Shown: positions 14,953 to 31,458, numbered from the stretch's first letter. The stretch is 64,000 nt of DNA from Cerioporus squamosus (GCA_022592435.1 JABYQS010000058.1:1-64000), one strand, 5' to 3'. Translations and numbers: made by a program. Notes: a model not told the origin generated them from the sequence alone.

Positions 14953-17743
14953 ATGACCAGCTTACGCACATTCCAAACTGAGATAGACGAGATATCACAC
15001 CGCGAGGTCGCGAAGCAGCGCGCGTACGCCCTCGCTGAACGGGCAAAGCTCGAGAAAGACGCGAAGAAGTCCACCAGCAAGGGCCATGCGCGGAAAGAGA
15101 GCACCGACGCCGCCGAGGTCTCGAAGACCCCGGCCAATGAGCCAATAACGTCCCCCGCCGTCCCGGGCAGCGGAGATGCAGTGATGTCGGATATCGATGA
15201 GCAGCTCCAGGTGAGTGCATTACCCCAGTCTACCCCGCATCGCGCTTCACGCTGCCGCACGCACCTGTCAACCATTACGCTAACATGCGCTCTGCGCACG
15301 GAATGGTAGTCATTATTGCTCTCCCGAATACCCGCAAACCTCGAGACAGCTCGCAACCTCATCGCCTCATTACTTACGCGAAACTTTGGCGAGTATGTGT
15401 TCCGAATAGGTTCGCACCCGCCAAAGGCAAGAGTGTTTGCTGGGCAACCGGTCACCGAGGAGGATACATGGCAAGGAACGGCGCGGACGGCTGAGGAGCT
15501 CGACATCATCATTCAGGAGACTACCACAGTAGTGGACGAGGTTGGCGGGAAGGTGCGTGTCTCTTCGCTCACTACTTCCTCAACGTTGAACACTCGCGCG
15601 AAAGACGTCAATACTGTTCGACAGCAGAGCATATCATGCAAGAGCAGCATTACTGCTACGATTACCGCCGCCCGATGTAGCCACTACGCCTGAGGTTCGG
15701 TGCGCGGTGGTCGGGAACGTAGACAGTGGCAAGTCGACCACGTTAGGTGTCCTGACAAGAGGTATGTACGTTTGAGACTTCTGCGAGCTTGCCTGTTGAA
15801 TTGCGTTGTCGACAGGCCAGCTAGATGATGGCAGAGGACGCGCGCGAGTAAGCTTATTCAGGCACAAGCACGAGATTGAGAGTGGACGAACTTCTAGCGT
15901 GGGCATGGAGGTGCGCATAAGCATTCGTAGTTTTGAAATCGTCTTCATTTCGCCGGCCATCGCGTAGATTCTTGGGTTCGGCCCGACGGGGAAGCCAATA
16001 CTTCCACCGACAGCACATTCAACCGACCCGGAGGTCATTCGTCGCGAGAAGATGGGCTGGGAGGAGATCTCAATACAGGCATCCAAGATAATATCGTTTA
16101 GTGGTACGTGTGTCTGTCTACTTCCCGATATTGCAATGTATTCAATGCGTTCCATACAGACCTGGCCGGGCATGAGCGATATCTGAAGACCACCCTGTAC
16201 GGCTTGACGTCAGGGTCGCCGTCCTGTGTTATCCTCATCGTCGGAGGCAACGCCGGGCTCATAGGAATGTCGAAGGAGCACTTAGCAATAGCTCTGGCTC
16301 TCGGCGTACCGGTAGTCGTCTGCATAACCAAGGTCCGTCGAGTCTTTCTCTGCGGTGTAAACTCAGCTAACCGCATATATGCGGTCATAGATTGACATGA
16401 CCCCTCCCAATATCCTTGCGAAGACAGTGGAGCAAGTGTCGAAGATCCTGCGTAGCCCGGGTTGTAGGTTAGTTCGACCGCTGTCATCGGTGACTCGACG
16501 AGCGACTGATCGACTTGCAGAAAAACCCCGGTATTTATCAAGTCCATTGAGTCTGCAGTCGCGGTGGCCCAGTCCTTCGGCAAGGAGCGGTATGGCAGTA
16601 CTTGAGCCACGGCGACACGCTTGCTTACTCGGCATCTGACAGATTAGCACCGGTATTCCAAACATCGAATGTCACCGGAGAGGGACTGGACTTCGTACGT
16701 CTGAGCTTCCCTCGCCTCCTTGCATCTGCTGACCCGCCACATTAGCTGAGGACGTTCCTCAACTTACTTCCGGCCAGTGAGAGCGACAGCGAGAAGTTCC
16801 TGACCGACCAGCCTTTAGAGGTAACCTGTCTGCGTACAGATGCTGGGAGTGATTACTCACGGGTCATACAGTACTCAATAACTGAGGTCTACTCCGTACC
16901 CTACGTAGGAACCGTGGTCGATGGGATCCTCAACTCGGGCACTGTGAAGACCGGGGATGCTGTCCTCTTCGGTCCGGACTCCAACGGGAACTTCCACGGC
17001 ACTGTGATCAAGTCGATAGAGCGCAAACGGTATGTGTCTCCGTGATGCGCTGACCTGCACGGGTTCAGGGTATACGGGTATGTTGACGATGCTCCCATTA
17101 GGGCACGGGTGCCGAGTGCCGAGGCTGGGCAGTGCGTATCCTTTGCACTCAAACGTGTAAGGCGCACGGATGTGAGGAAAGGCATGGTCTTGGTGCACAA
17201 GACCGAGACACTACCCAAAGGTGAAGATTTCCGGTGCACGTGTACGAATATGGTGCTTATCAAAAGCGCAGCTGTCCGGCAGTTTGAGGGCCAGGTCTTG
17301 ATCCTGTAGTACGTATACATACCTTCGCTCGCGACCTGCACGACTGTATGCTGATGTGTTGATAGTCACAACACGACCCTGCAGCGGAATTATCAAGCTA
17401 TGTTGCACTGTGGTGTGAGTCTTCCATCTCTTGTCATACGACTTACGATGATATATGGCTGCGAGCGAGATGCTGACTTGACCGCTGATCGCAGGCTGTG
17501 CGACAGACAGTGCGAATAGTGTCCATGGACCACCCGCAGGGGATCCTTCGTACTGGGGACCGGGCGACGGTGACGTTTGAGTTCATCTCCCACCCCGAGT
17601 TCATCAAGGAGGGCATGAAGCTGCTCTTCCGCGAGGGCAAGACGAAGGTGTGTCTCGCCCACGCGCTTCAGATTCTTGCTGTGCATGCATTCTATACTGA
17701 CGACGGTTGGCAGGGTCTGGGTGTTATCACACGATTATTGTGA
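14953..17743 (+). CDS. GTPBP1-type translational GTPase
   Basis: This multi-intron gene begins [15 protein letters not shown] and ends [10 protein letters not shown]1 is GNVDSGKST, followed by the GTPBP1 hallmark [10 protein letters not shown] ... [19 protein letters not shown]3 is [16 protein letters not shown] and G4 is TKID. Downstream come the elongation-factor-like beta-barrel domains ([36 protein letters not shown]). These proteins are relatives of EF-1A implicated in ribosome rescue or mRNA turnover in animals; the fungal role is unclear. Exons run 14953-15210, 15310-15552, about 15628-15761, 15816-15912 and about eight more. The junction between exons 2 and 3 does not keep frame with its best sites (GTGCGT at 15553, CAG at 15627), being off by one base, while everything downstream is consistent. 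Confidence 0.88.
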
Positions 17744-18585
17744 CCGCGGGGTCTTGTTCTTGGAAGTTCTCGTGTTTTTCGCTGTCGCTGCCATTGTACT
17801 CTGGATGTTGGAACGTCGCGACGAGGCGTTGTATGTAGCATATGTGTATGTGGGCAGTGGGCGCGCTGTGTCCTGTTGTTGTGTATCAAGACAACGGTTG
17901 GCCATCGCGTCGTCGCTTCCGAGGGCGACAAGCCTCAGTTCAGGGCGCTACGCACCCTTCGCCGTTCGGTGATGTTCCTTCCACATACCCATGCTCACAC
18001 CTTCTACGACTAGAAGCGAGACAAGCAATGGCTCCGCGGAGGTTGAACGGACTTGGACCCATGGCCCAGGCCTTCGACACGACCTTTGAACATCCGCTGT
18101 CGATTGCAAGGCGTTACTGCCTGTCGTGAACTCGGACAGGATTGGGTTATATTCGACAGATATCCAGACAACGACACGTTCGCAACAGAAGACAGATAGA
18201 AGCACACACAGAGACAGCAGGGTGATTGAGAGCGACAAAAGAGTGCAGGACCAGGAAGGTGCCTTTTTGTACATGTACTGCCTCCGGCAGGAGCCAAGCC
18301 GCCAGTCGTGGACGCGTCAGTCTCGGCGCCTCCTGAGCTCTCCTGACTTACACTTGAACGCCGTGCATTGGTATAAGACCGTGGACTGTATGCGCCTTTT
18401 TCTCTGCGTCGCATGACCGCCCACCGCCTTCCAGTCGCTGTGTCCAGAGTGGACGGTGAGTAGTGTCTCCGAGCACGCGTTCGTGTTATCTGATGAACCT
18501 TGACCCACTCGCACGGACCGCCAGTCTGCTGTCATAAGCTGGAAGCCTGCGGTATCGTATCCTAGGACACCCATAACCCACCGTC
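17744..18585. other. Intergenic region
   Basis: These 842 nt lie between the GTPase stop and the RING protein start. They hold the 3' flank of the first and the promoter of the second. No coding content or repeats were recognised, and reading frames on both strands are short and compositionally random. Confidence 0.5.
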
Positions 18586-21389
18586 ATGTCGCGAACGCTC
18601 TCGCTGCAAGAGAGGCGGGAGGAGCGCAACCACCGGAGAACGCGTTCCGCCGGCACATTCCCCACATCCGCGTCAACCTCCGAGGCCCCATCAAGGACGC
18701 GTGCCGCGCGTGGTCGTGCATCACGCCGCTCAGATCCAGGATCGTTGAGTAGCCCAGAGCTGCTTCAGCTCCAGCCTGGGCAAGTTGTTCGATACCCTTC
18801 CATCCCTACGCCGACCACAGTTCCACCACGTCTGGGTATCGGACGTAGTCCTGCTTCACCGGGCGAGCGTCTGGACATCCCACCGCCTCCACGAGCACCA
18901 CCTATATGGGAGGTACCCCTCTACGAAGACGGGCGGAGAGCTGCGGCGAACACGGCTGCAGGCGATGAGGGAAATCATGCCGGTGCAGGGCGAACGCCTG
19001 ACCGACCGAGAGGGTTCCTAGGCAAGCTCATGGAACTTTTGGGCTATGCAGGCCAGGATGCGAAGGCCCGGCGAGCCCTGGTGACTTTGGTGTTCAGCCA
19101 GCTATGGTGGTTCTCTCAGGTACGTCTTTCTCCAAACGACGTTGCGACTTGTGGGACACTCTGCGACATGCTACGTTTGCTCGTCAGTCGATGATAAGCC
19201 TTGAGAGTCGTGACGAGAATTAGAGAGTGGCAGTCCCCCGGATGGCCCAATCTCACTGTTTTGCCCTTGCGTCTGTTCCACTTCCACTCCCTACTCAAGG
19301 GGTGTGCAGCAAGCCCCCGCTGTCATGGAACTTCATGGGAGAATCATCTCTTGCATGAGGGTGGAAGAGCATTACTCCGAACCGTGACTGGGTCAGAGGA
19401 TGCAGATACTGGTCACGGCTCGACGAACTGCACTCCCTACCTACACTGTTGTCATAGCCGGGGTCGGGGGTGCGAGCAGAGTGGACGGCAATTGTCGGGC
19501 AAAGCAGTGGAATCCGGCAGCCGGCCGGACTTCCCCTCTGACTCTCGTCGTACACACTCCAAGGTCGATGAGTGACCGCATGCAGCAAGACATAGTGTGG
19601 CATGTATTTGACTCTCAGTAACAGGTAGGATACACATACTGCGGCAACGTTAGAGCGATGCGTGTGGCGTGTAGCAGAGTGGTCCACGAGAACGCGTTGC
19701 ACATGATACGCGCATAGACTCAGAGGAGCTGATCCCGGTGTACAGCTCGTGATTGTGATCACGTTCCTGGCGTACTCGGGTGCTCATGAAAGCCCGACGA
19801 TGCCTGGAATGACGGAGTGGGAGGCGTGCGACAGGCCGTTGGGGACGTGGAACGCTTTATGGCTCATCAAGGTTGTGCTCAGTTCTATGCTGTCCGTGTG
19901 GTCATGGCAGAGAGAGCGCGTGCATATCAGGAAGTGAGCGCTGCCCATCACTGTTTCGTTTTATAACTCATCCCCATCTACAGCGGGGTAAGGCAACGCA
20001 ACAACTACCAGGAAGAGCTTGCAACACAACGCGTCTTGAATGGTCGCAATAACTACGAGGAAGAGCTGGCCAGACAACGCGTTTTGAATGGTCAACCTCA
20101 CTATCCGCCGCCCGCCAATGGTGGCAGAGAGACGCACCGTCGACAAGATTCGCCGCGTACTTCAGGACCTTCGTACGAGGGGACGGGTTCGAATGGAGAG
20201 AACCGGCGGGATGGGCCACCGCCATCGCGTCTATATGCCCGGTCAGTACGTTCCACCCTGGTAGACGGCAGTGTCGCTGACATTACTTGCAGGGTGTCGC
20301 TCTTCACATCTTTCATCGCATTGGCGTGGTTCTTAACCGCACATGTTCTCGAGTACACCTCCATCAACACTTGCCGCATCGCCGCGCCACATGTTTGGTG
20401 GCTCACGTTTGGCATCTTGTGTACGCTATACCTCATGATCCTCGAGATCTTCTTACTGGGCCTTCTCGTCTTCATACTCGGCCCAGTTCTCTTCGTGAGT
20501 TGTGAACTTTTCCCGAACCGCACGTGCTCACATTGGCATCCCAGCTTATGTACAATATCATACTCCTATGCTTGGGACGACACCCTCTTCAGAACCCGCA
20601 TTACATCAAGCCCGACATCGACAAGCTCCCAAAGTCTATGGTCGACCAGATCCCCCTTGTACTTTACATACCACCGCCACCCGGCGAGCCCGCCGACACC
20701 TCCACTCCTATTGCGATCCCCCCCGCAGCACATCCTTATCCCCCAAAGAGTCCTACCCCTTCTTCCGCCACTGCACCGAAACGACGGTTCGCATTCTTCC
20801 GGCGCAAGAAGAGCAAGGGTGCCGCGTCCGCATCGTCCGACGCCAAAGCTCAATCCGACAAGGAGAAGGACGTTGAGGCTGCCGCGGCGCTAGCAGATGA
20901 CGACGAAGACGTGCCATGGGACGAGATGTGGGAGAAGGGCGAGTACCCGTTTGTCCGGCTAGAGGGCAACCGCGCTGTGTGTGCGATCTGCTTAATGGAT
21001 TTCGAGGAGCCCAAGCGCCTACGTGGCAAGAAAGGTACCGCCGCCGAGGATGATGCGCATGAACCCTCTTCTCCGCCTGCGGGTGCCTCCGATGCAGAAG
21101 CAACTCAAGAGGTCCAGGTGGAGGCTGTCACGGAGGAGGAGCGGGATAATCTGAAGTTGACTGACGCAGGGGAAGGCGCGCAACCGTTGAGATTGCTGGG
21201 GTGTGGACATGTCTTCCACGTGAGTGCCGCTCTACTGATCATCTCGATGGTCAACTCACCTCAACGTCCTTATAGAAAACTTGCCTGGACCCGTGGCTCA
21301 CGGACGTATCGGGACGCTGTCCTATCTGCCAACGGCCGGTGGAGATCCCCCAGCCCACGAAGAAGGGCAAGCGACGTCGGGGCACATAG
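18586..21389 (+). CDS. Multi-pass membrane RING-H2 E3 ubiquitin ligase
   Basis: Six exons (18586-19119, 19746-19933, 19984-20241, 20293-20494, 20545-21219, 21276-21389) sum to 1971 nt, 656 residues. A long Ser/Pro/Arg-rich N-terminus is followed by hydrophobic segments (LVIVITFLAYSG; WNALWLIKVVLSSML; FTSFIALAWFLTA; a long stretch through LGLLVFILGPVLFLMYNIILL). A cytosolic acidic/basic region comes next. The C-terminal RING-H2 reads CAICLMDF ... LGCGHVFHKTCLDPW ... CPICQRP, with an 80-residue acidic insertion between the second and third metal-ligand pairs. The RING is split by the last intron right after the GCGHVFH histidine. It probably acts in ER or Golgi membrane protein ubiquitination. 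The first intron is 626 nt, far longer than its neighbours. A tandem 48-bp duplication lies in exon 3. Confidence 0.9.
19997..20092 (+). repeat. In-frame tandem duplication of a 48-bp unit
   Basis: Two adjacent 48-nt units (19997-20044 and 20045-20092) encode RNNYQEELATQRVLNG and RNNYEEELARQRVLNG. The copies differ at a handful of sites, including synonymous ones, so the duplication is not brand new. It lies in the loop between predicted membrane segments of the RING protein. Confidence 0.9.
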
Positions 21390-22230
21390 TCTCCGTTCAA
21401 GTGGTATCTTTTCATATGTTGTGCTCTATAGCTCCGCTCATTTCTCGTATCGGACTGAACGGCCCAATGCCTCTAGTGTACCTACCATCTGTGCTTGTAT
21501 GACACCCCCCTGTTATTCGTCCCTGTGCGGCTTATCGCCGCGAAGCTCCATTGGCAGGCTGCGCCAATTCGGATGAAAGGTATGTACCTGTGTCTTCTTC
21601 GCGACTCACATGAACAGCGTTAGGAGATCACGTATGACGAGAGCGCGGATGACGCTGATGCTTCGTCCCCAGATTCTCCATCCTTGGGGAGGTGGACCCA
21701 CAAATCCGTTGCGTGTCGATACTCCGTCTATCTCAATGTGCCAGGATCGCGCTATGGTTCTCGCGGATCTACCTAGGTATCTCAGGTCGCGATCTGTCCC
21801 GCCTTCATGAGTCCTCACCGTGGACAAAGGTGCCTAATATCCACGAACAGATTGAGAAAACATCGTGAACTGTGACGAAAACCTGCCAAAAGCGGTAGTC
21901 TACAGTCACTGTTCACGATGGTTTCACTATCAAATCGCAGACATAAGGCATCGCTGCCCACGGTGCCTGTAGATCTCCAGGAGCGTGCCAAGCTGATGAA
22001 GCTCCGGTGTCCATTGTTCCTTCTGACCACAGCAATACAGCGCCGCTTGATCAGCTCGCAACATTCGCCGGTGATCATGCGTGGTCGAGGTGCGCATGTC
22101 GATGCTCATGGAAGGAGCAACCTCGCGTGCCCAAACTTCGACAATGACGAGGTTTTCCCAATTATACTCCGATGTCATATAACTACTCGTCACATTCGTG
22201 GCATAGGAACGTGCCCGCCGAAAGCTCAAG
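21390..22230. other. Intergenic region
   Basis: This is the 3' flank of the RING gene and the promoter of the CBM1 gene, 841 nt. Open frames here have no family resemblance, and I identified no TATA box with confidence. Confidence 0.45.
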
Positions 22231-23175
22231 ATGCTCTACGGTATCTTCATTGCATTCAGCTTCTTCCTGCTCGCTGCGCGAGTCACTGCGCAGGCGCCTG
22301 CCTGGGGACAGTGTGGTGGAGTCGGCTGGTGAGTCGTTCAGCGAACATCCTCCTATTTGGCAGCTTTGTCCAACCAGCTGGCGATGCAGGGCCGGAAGCA
22401 CGACCTGCGCATCGGGCTCTGTATGCACCAAGCTCAACGACTGTACGTGTCACCCGCATTACTGTACACAGCTACGGGCTCCCGTGTCTCCGTTATTGAC
22501 GGACCCTGTTGCAGATTATTCGCAGTGCATCCCGGGCGCCGCGTCGAGTACGACGATCGCAACCGCTCCTGGTAGCACGACTACCCCGCCTACCAGCACT
22601 GTGCCCACGACGGTGCCGCAGGGACCTACCACAACGTCGACTGGGGCAACGCCCACAGGGTCCCAGATCCGCGCTGTCGAGGGCCCTGTATACCACTTCT
22701 ACCTCCAAAACAAAGGTACGTCACCTGCGCTACCACAGCGCCTTCTCCTGCCGTCACCGCAGTCCTACACTGCAACGGCATCCTCCTCCAGCGCAGGCAG
22801 GCGCAGCTGACTGACGTCGACTCCTATTTGCCCGCAGGCGGGAAGCCGGTCCTGGGTCCTGAGGCCTCTTCAGGGTACTTCACGATCGGGACAACGATCT
22901 CGCTGAACAACGCGGATGGAAGCAAGCTCTACCTCAACGTCGACACCAGCGCAGCGACCTCGTACAAGCCGCTCACCCTCGACACGGTCGCGACGACGAC
23001 GGACTGGGCCCTCGAGGGAGACACGATCATCACGACTGCACCGCGGGAGCTCAACTTCCTGGCCTGCTCCACAGCCGACACTACGGTGTACGACGTGTAC
23101 CTCCAGGAAGGGAACGATACGCCTACGGGCGCATCGTGCTCGATGGCAAGCTTGCACTTGCCGTGTCTGTGCTGA
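22231..23175 (+). CDS. Secreted CBM1 protein with a non-catalytic C-terminal domain
   Basis: Four exons (22231-22328, 22390-22442, 22515-22715, 22838-23175) sum to 690 nt, 229 residues. A signal peptide (MLYGIFIAFSFFLLAARVTA) leads directly into a complete family 1 cellulose-binding module: WGQCGGVGWAGSTTCASG, then VCTKLNDYYSQCIPG. A Thr/Pro/Ser-rich linker follows (about residues 55-100). Next is a domain of about 125 residues starting around YHFYLQNKGGKPVLGP, containing FTIGTTISLNN and ending HLPCLC. I do not recognise this domain as a hydrolase; similar CBM1-linked proteins occur in wood-decay basidiomycetes. Likely extracellular and cellulose-bound. Two introns fall inside the CBM1 and all junctions keep frame. 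Confidence 0.88.
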
Positions 23176-23420
23176 GAGTCATAGGTACACCGGGAGGGGC
23201 TTCGGGAAGATATCTTGTACTAGTTTGCAGCGTTGAGATATGAAACCATTTGAAACTCCGTGTAGGCACGTGGTCGCCACACAGTCCCAGACTCTGACCT
23301 GGGACAGTGAGACCGCGACGCGACGCGCCGTCACGTGTACAGCCGAGGCGATGAGGTCAAGCTCGGCAAAGGCCGCTGCGCTCGTTCTCGCACCATATCC
23401 GTCACTCCCACCTGTGCGCA

Positions 23421-25413
23421 ATGCCGACTGCGTACGAACCTGTACCATCGGATTCGGACGCACCGCCTGCAGAATCCTCACAAAAGTCACAAACTCGGCT
23501 GCTCACCGTTCGCAGACTCCTGCTCTTCTCCCTCACTGTCGTCCTCGTCTCGCTAGCAGCGTACAAGTCGGAAGAGTGGACCGCGGAGAAGACACATTTA
23601 AGTCCAGGAACAACACCCGACGTCCCTCCTGGAAATAACGAAGACGAGATCATCACGAAGCCTCCCATACCCACACCACCATCCAACGATACCGACATGT
23701 CTTCAGGCGGGAAATACAGTGTTGGCTAGTGAGTATCCTATGATCCTCCCAGTTCATGGCTCCCCTCTCCGTCGATCGTGCACCTATCAATGTGGGCGTG
23801 CACCCGCCGTTGCCCGATAGACTTCGTGTCTGAAGGTGAACTCCTACTGTGTATCTCTTGAGTAATGTTGCTCAGGGCAACAGCTCGTGATTGCGTGGTC
23901 AGAGAAGGTGCATCGGCGCTGACGATCGTCAGAACATTCACTACTTGCGGTCACTAATACCGATTACCGTCTTATCATGGCTTCATACGCTGTAACGTCA
24001 TATTGACCGCGTCCTCTCCGCAGCTTTGTGAACTGGTACGCGTCATAGTTCCAATGAACAATCGTCCCCGTGTAACGCGTTTTCGCAGGGGGATCTACGG
24101 ACGGAAGTTTCCGCCGTCACTCATCCCAGCAGATAACCTCACGTGCGTCTGCAGATCGTCCGGTCATGCTGCGCCATTGTGACGCATTTGACAGACACAT
24201 CTTATACGCCTTCGCGGATCTCAAGGCAGATACGGGCGAAGTTCATCTTTCCGATAGTTGGGCTGACACCGACATTCATTACCCCGGTGATTCCTGGAAT
24301 GACAACGGCAAGAACCTCTACGGCAATTTCAAGGCGATCTACAAGCTCAAGCAGCAGCATCGCCACTTGAAGGTCCTACTCTCGATCGGGGGTTGGACCT
24401 ACTCTCCCCGCTTCCACCCGATTGTCGTCAATCCCGCTCTGCGCTCCAAGTTTGTGGCCTCCTCTATCAGGCTGCTGGAAGATCTGGGTCTGGATGGCCT
24501 CGACGTCGACTACGAGTATCCGCAGAACGACGAGCAAGCGCGTGGTTATGTAGCACTCCTGCGAGAGATGAGAGCCGCACTGGATGCCCACGCGAGCCGC
24601 AAAGGTGCCAATTACAGGTTCCTGCTCACAGTAAGCCCGTATCTGTTCCTGCTGCGTGGGCTACGCGTGCTGACAATGTGCGAAGATCGCGGCACCGTGT
24701 GGACCGGACAACTACCAGAAATTGCACGTTCGCGAGATGGACCAGTCCCTTGACTTCTGGAACATGATGGCGTATGACTTCGGTGAGCGTATCCCACGAG
24801 CACTTAATATCCAACTACTCACCGCTCTGTATCCCTCGCAGCTGGTTCTTGGGACAAGTTATCAGGCCACCAAGCGAACGTCTTCGGCGGCCAAATCAGC
24901 GCTTCGCAGGCAATCAACTGGTACGTCGCCCAGGGTGTCCCACGCGACAAAGTCGTCATGGGCATCCCCCTCTACGGCCGAAGCTTCATGAACACAGAGG
25001 GTCCGGGTGCCCCCTTTCAAGGGCTCGGCCCCGGCAGCTGGGAGCAGGGTGTCTACGACTACCGCGCGCTGCCATTGCCAGGCTCGTACGTCTTCCAGGA
25101 CGATAAGCTGCTCGCGAGCTGGTCATACGACTACGAGAAGAAGGAGATGATCAGCTATGACAACGAGCAGGTGGGGCACTGGAAGGGCGAGTACATCCGA
25201 CGGGAGGGCCTACGAGGGAGCATGTTTTGGGAGTTGAGCGGAGACAAGGGATCGCCGCGCGAGGGCATGGAGGGCGGTCCTGGGAAGGAGCCGCAGCCAG
25301 GGCAGAGTCTCGTGGCAGTGGTCAAGAACGCCATGGGCGAGCTCGATCGGAGTCCGAACTGGCTGCAGTACGAAGGCAGCCAGTATGACAATATGCGCGC
25401 TGGGATGCCGTAA
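23421..25413 (+). CDS. GH18 chitinase with N-terminal membrane anchor
   Basis: Six exons (23421-23728, 24024-24035, 24089-24142, 24195-24630, 24686-24782, 24842-25413) total 1479 nt, 492 residues. Residues 1-30 are polar, then one hydrophobic helix (LLLFSLTVVLVSLAAY, about 32-48) looks like a type II signal anchor rather than a cleaved signal peptide. A Pro/Glu/Thr-rich stem follows. The GH18 barrel starts YFVNWGIYGRKF, with LLSIGGWTYS and the catalytic DGLDVDYEYP (DxxDxDxE complete). Later barrel strands include LDFWNMMAYDFAGSWD and MGIPLYGRSF, and the last, GSMFWELSGD. It likely cleaves chitin in wall remodelling at the plasma membrane or in secretory vesicles. Exon 2 is only 12 nt (FVNW), and the intron before it is about 295 nt. 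Confidence 0.93.
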
Positions 25414-27582
25414 CGGAATTGTGGCCGTGGTGTACAACAGGTACTATCTCCTGCCCGTGCTCTTATCCGTGACACTCCGCTGACGTATGTGTATGTGCAG
25501 AAGTATCATATTTATCTGATAATGGAATGGACCTAGCACACTCGCATATATACACCTGACTTGCATGGCTTGGGTTGTGCTCTTCAAAGAGATTGAAGCG
25601 GACGCATGTAACGGCAGTTCTGAATTGGTTTGCGGTTAGTGCTTCCCTTGCTGATGCGAGAGGAGACTAACATTGACGGCTGCGACCCCTCAATGTCATT
25701 TGTCATTGCTAGCTCGCTTGTCAAACCATCGCTTTCCCCGCGAGCGCTTGCTCGCACGTTCTTGAACGATTGCCATATCAGGAAGCCTTAAGCGGTAACC
25801 TCATGGTGGCCAGGATCCCGGTCGGTTAATACAAGGCTTGCGACTCGTAGATGAAGAGAAACCCCAGCCTCAGAATAATGGGACATGACATAGACGGGAA
25901 CGTTCATGACTTTCCGGCTGCATCGGTAAGTCGATCATGACGTATATCGCGCACCAGACTGTCTCATGAATTACCTTTGCAGCGAACTGCGGTCATTTCG
26001 TGGTGGCCCCAGCAATTTGGCTATACGAAGACAGCCCACATGTCCTGAAGTTTTGGCGCCCTGTTTTGCAGTGAGCGTCCGCTGCTTCCCAGCAAGTTCA
26101 TCGTGGTACGTACTAATAATCCGCATCCCTCGGCTAATTGGTATTTAACACGCAAGCAGACCCACAGCGTTCGAACATAACGGCTGCACTGCGACATGAA
26201 GATCGCGATATCTCCGCTATCTGTGAGGAGGGCGGCAGGCAAACCATATCTGGCCAACCTCTCTCCGGTAAGCCAGCCACTTGACCTTCCTAACCAAATC
26301 CGTCGCATCCGGTTATCTAGCACTACTTGACACCGGCATAGTACCTATGACATCTTCTCTTACGCTGTCTTTAGGTAATTCGGGCGTAAGACGACGTCCA
26401 ACAGGCTCATGGCAAACTACAGTGTCCCGGTCTCCGCACTATCGCGCAGTTCACCTGCCATGTTCATTGACCCTGATATATCCACCGCTCGTACGTCTTC
26501 GAAGCCGATCCTGTCTTGAATTGCAAAGTGCACGATCTTGGGCAGCAATCGCTGCCAGCTGTATTGCTAGGCCCGCACGCCGTGTACACGACGCGAACAC
26601 GAGGACAAGGCTTGCAAGCCTTGAGCCTGTCTGGCACGGCGCAGTGTGCACCTTGTCCCTGCGGCTTCGAACGAGCACGTATGCGGCGACATGCCAGGGC
26701 GATATGGCGATAGATAGCGATAGACTCGCCGAGTGTGACCTTGGAAACCGTGTTAATATCGGCTTATATCCAGGCATGAAACAACCGATATGACCCACAG
26801 AGGTTGATCTGCAGAAGGACGAGTACCTCGGGCCCCGACGGTGTTTAGAGTTAGGCTTTCGAGGGAACCCGAGGCATCCGCGTGCAGCCCAACTCACCGA
26901 TGCGAACGACCCAAGGCGCGTAGTAGTCTCCCCTGTCCGAGTCGCGCTGCCGTGAGCCTGCTAATGACACTGCTCGGGCCCAGTCACTACGCCGCCTGCC
27001 TCGAGCCTCGCCTATACCCAGATCCAACCACTAAGCAAGCATGCTGTCCGTAGCGGGTGCGCCGAGCAAGCATGTCTGATATCGCTGAAACCTTGCTTGT
27101 CAGCCTGAACGCCCGGGGTCGCTCGAGATGTTAGTTCGGCTGCCTCGCCCGAGCACCATTCGAGTCAATCGTATGTTGTAGGTCCACAGGGCGGGTGTGA
27201 TCCGTGAGGCCACCATGCGGTGATGCTGCTGCAAATTGCACCCGCGCTTTCGCTGCGCCCCTGGTTAGTTCGCACTAGGGTTTGTGCCGATGGAAACTTG
27301 ATCATATATTTCTGGATATCCGAGGTGTTCAGTACTGCAGCGAGCAAGACACAGATTTAGATGGTTCGGCCGTGCGTAGAAAGGCCTACATGAAGCAGGT
27401 GCAAGAACTAGTATTACAAGCGGGTGAATACTTCCAAGACATCATAACGATACGAGGGTCCGTATATCAAGAAGGATACATCCGTACCAAGCGGACCACG
27501 GGGGTATGAGCCAACGCTGCCGGGGCAACTCGTGTAGGAGGCGTTGTGGTGGTGATCGTAACGTTCGAATGTTACAGCAATG
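25414..27582. other. Intergenic region between convergent genes
   Basis: This is 2.2 kb between the chitinase (+) and the kinase (-) 3' ends. I see no supportable gene. An 11-nt repeat (AAGCAAGCATG-like) occurs near 27033 and 27066 but is too short to mean much. Confidence 0.45.
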
Positions 27583-31458
<3,876 letters not shown>

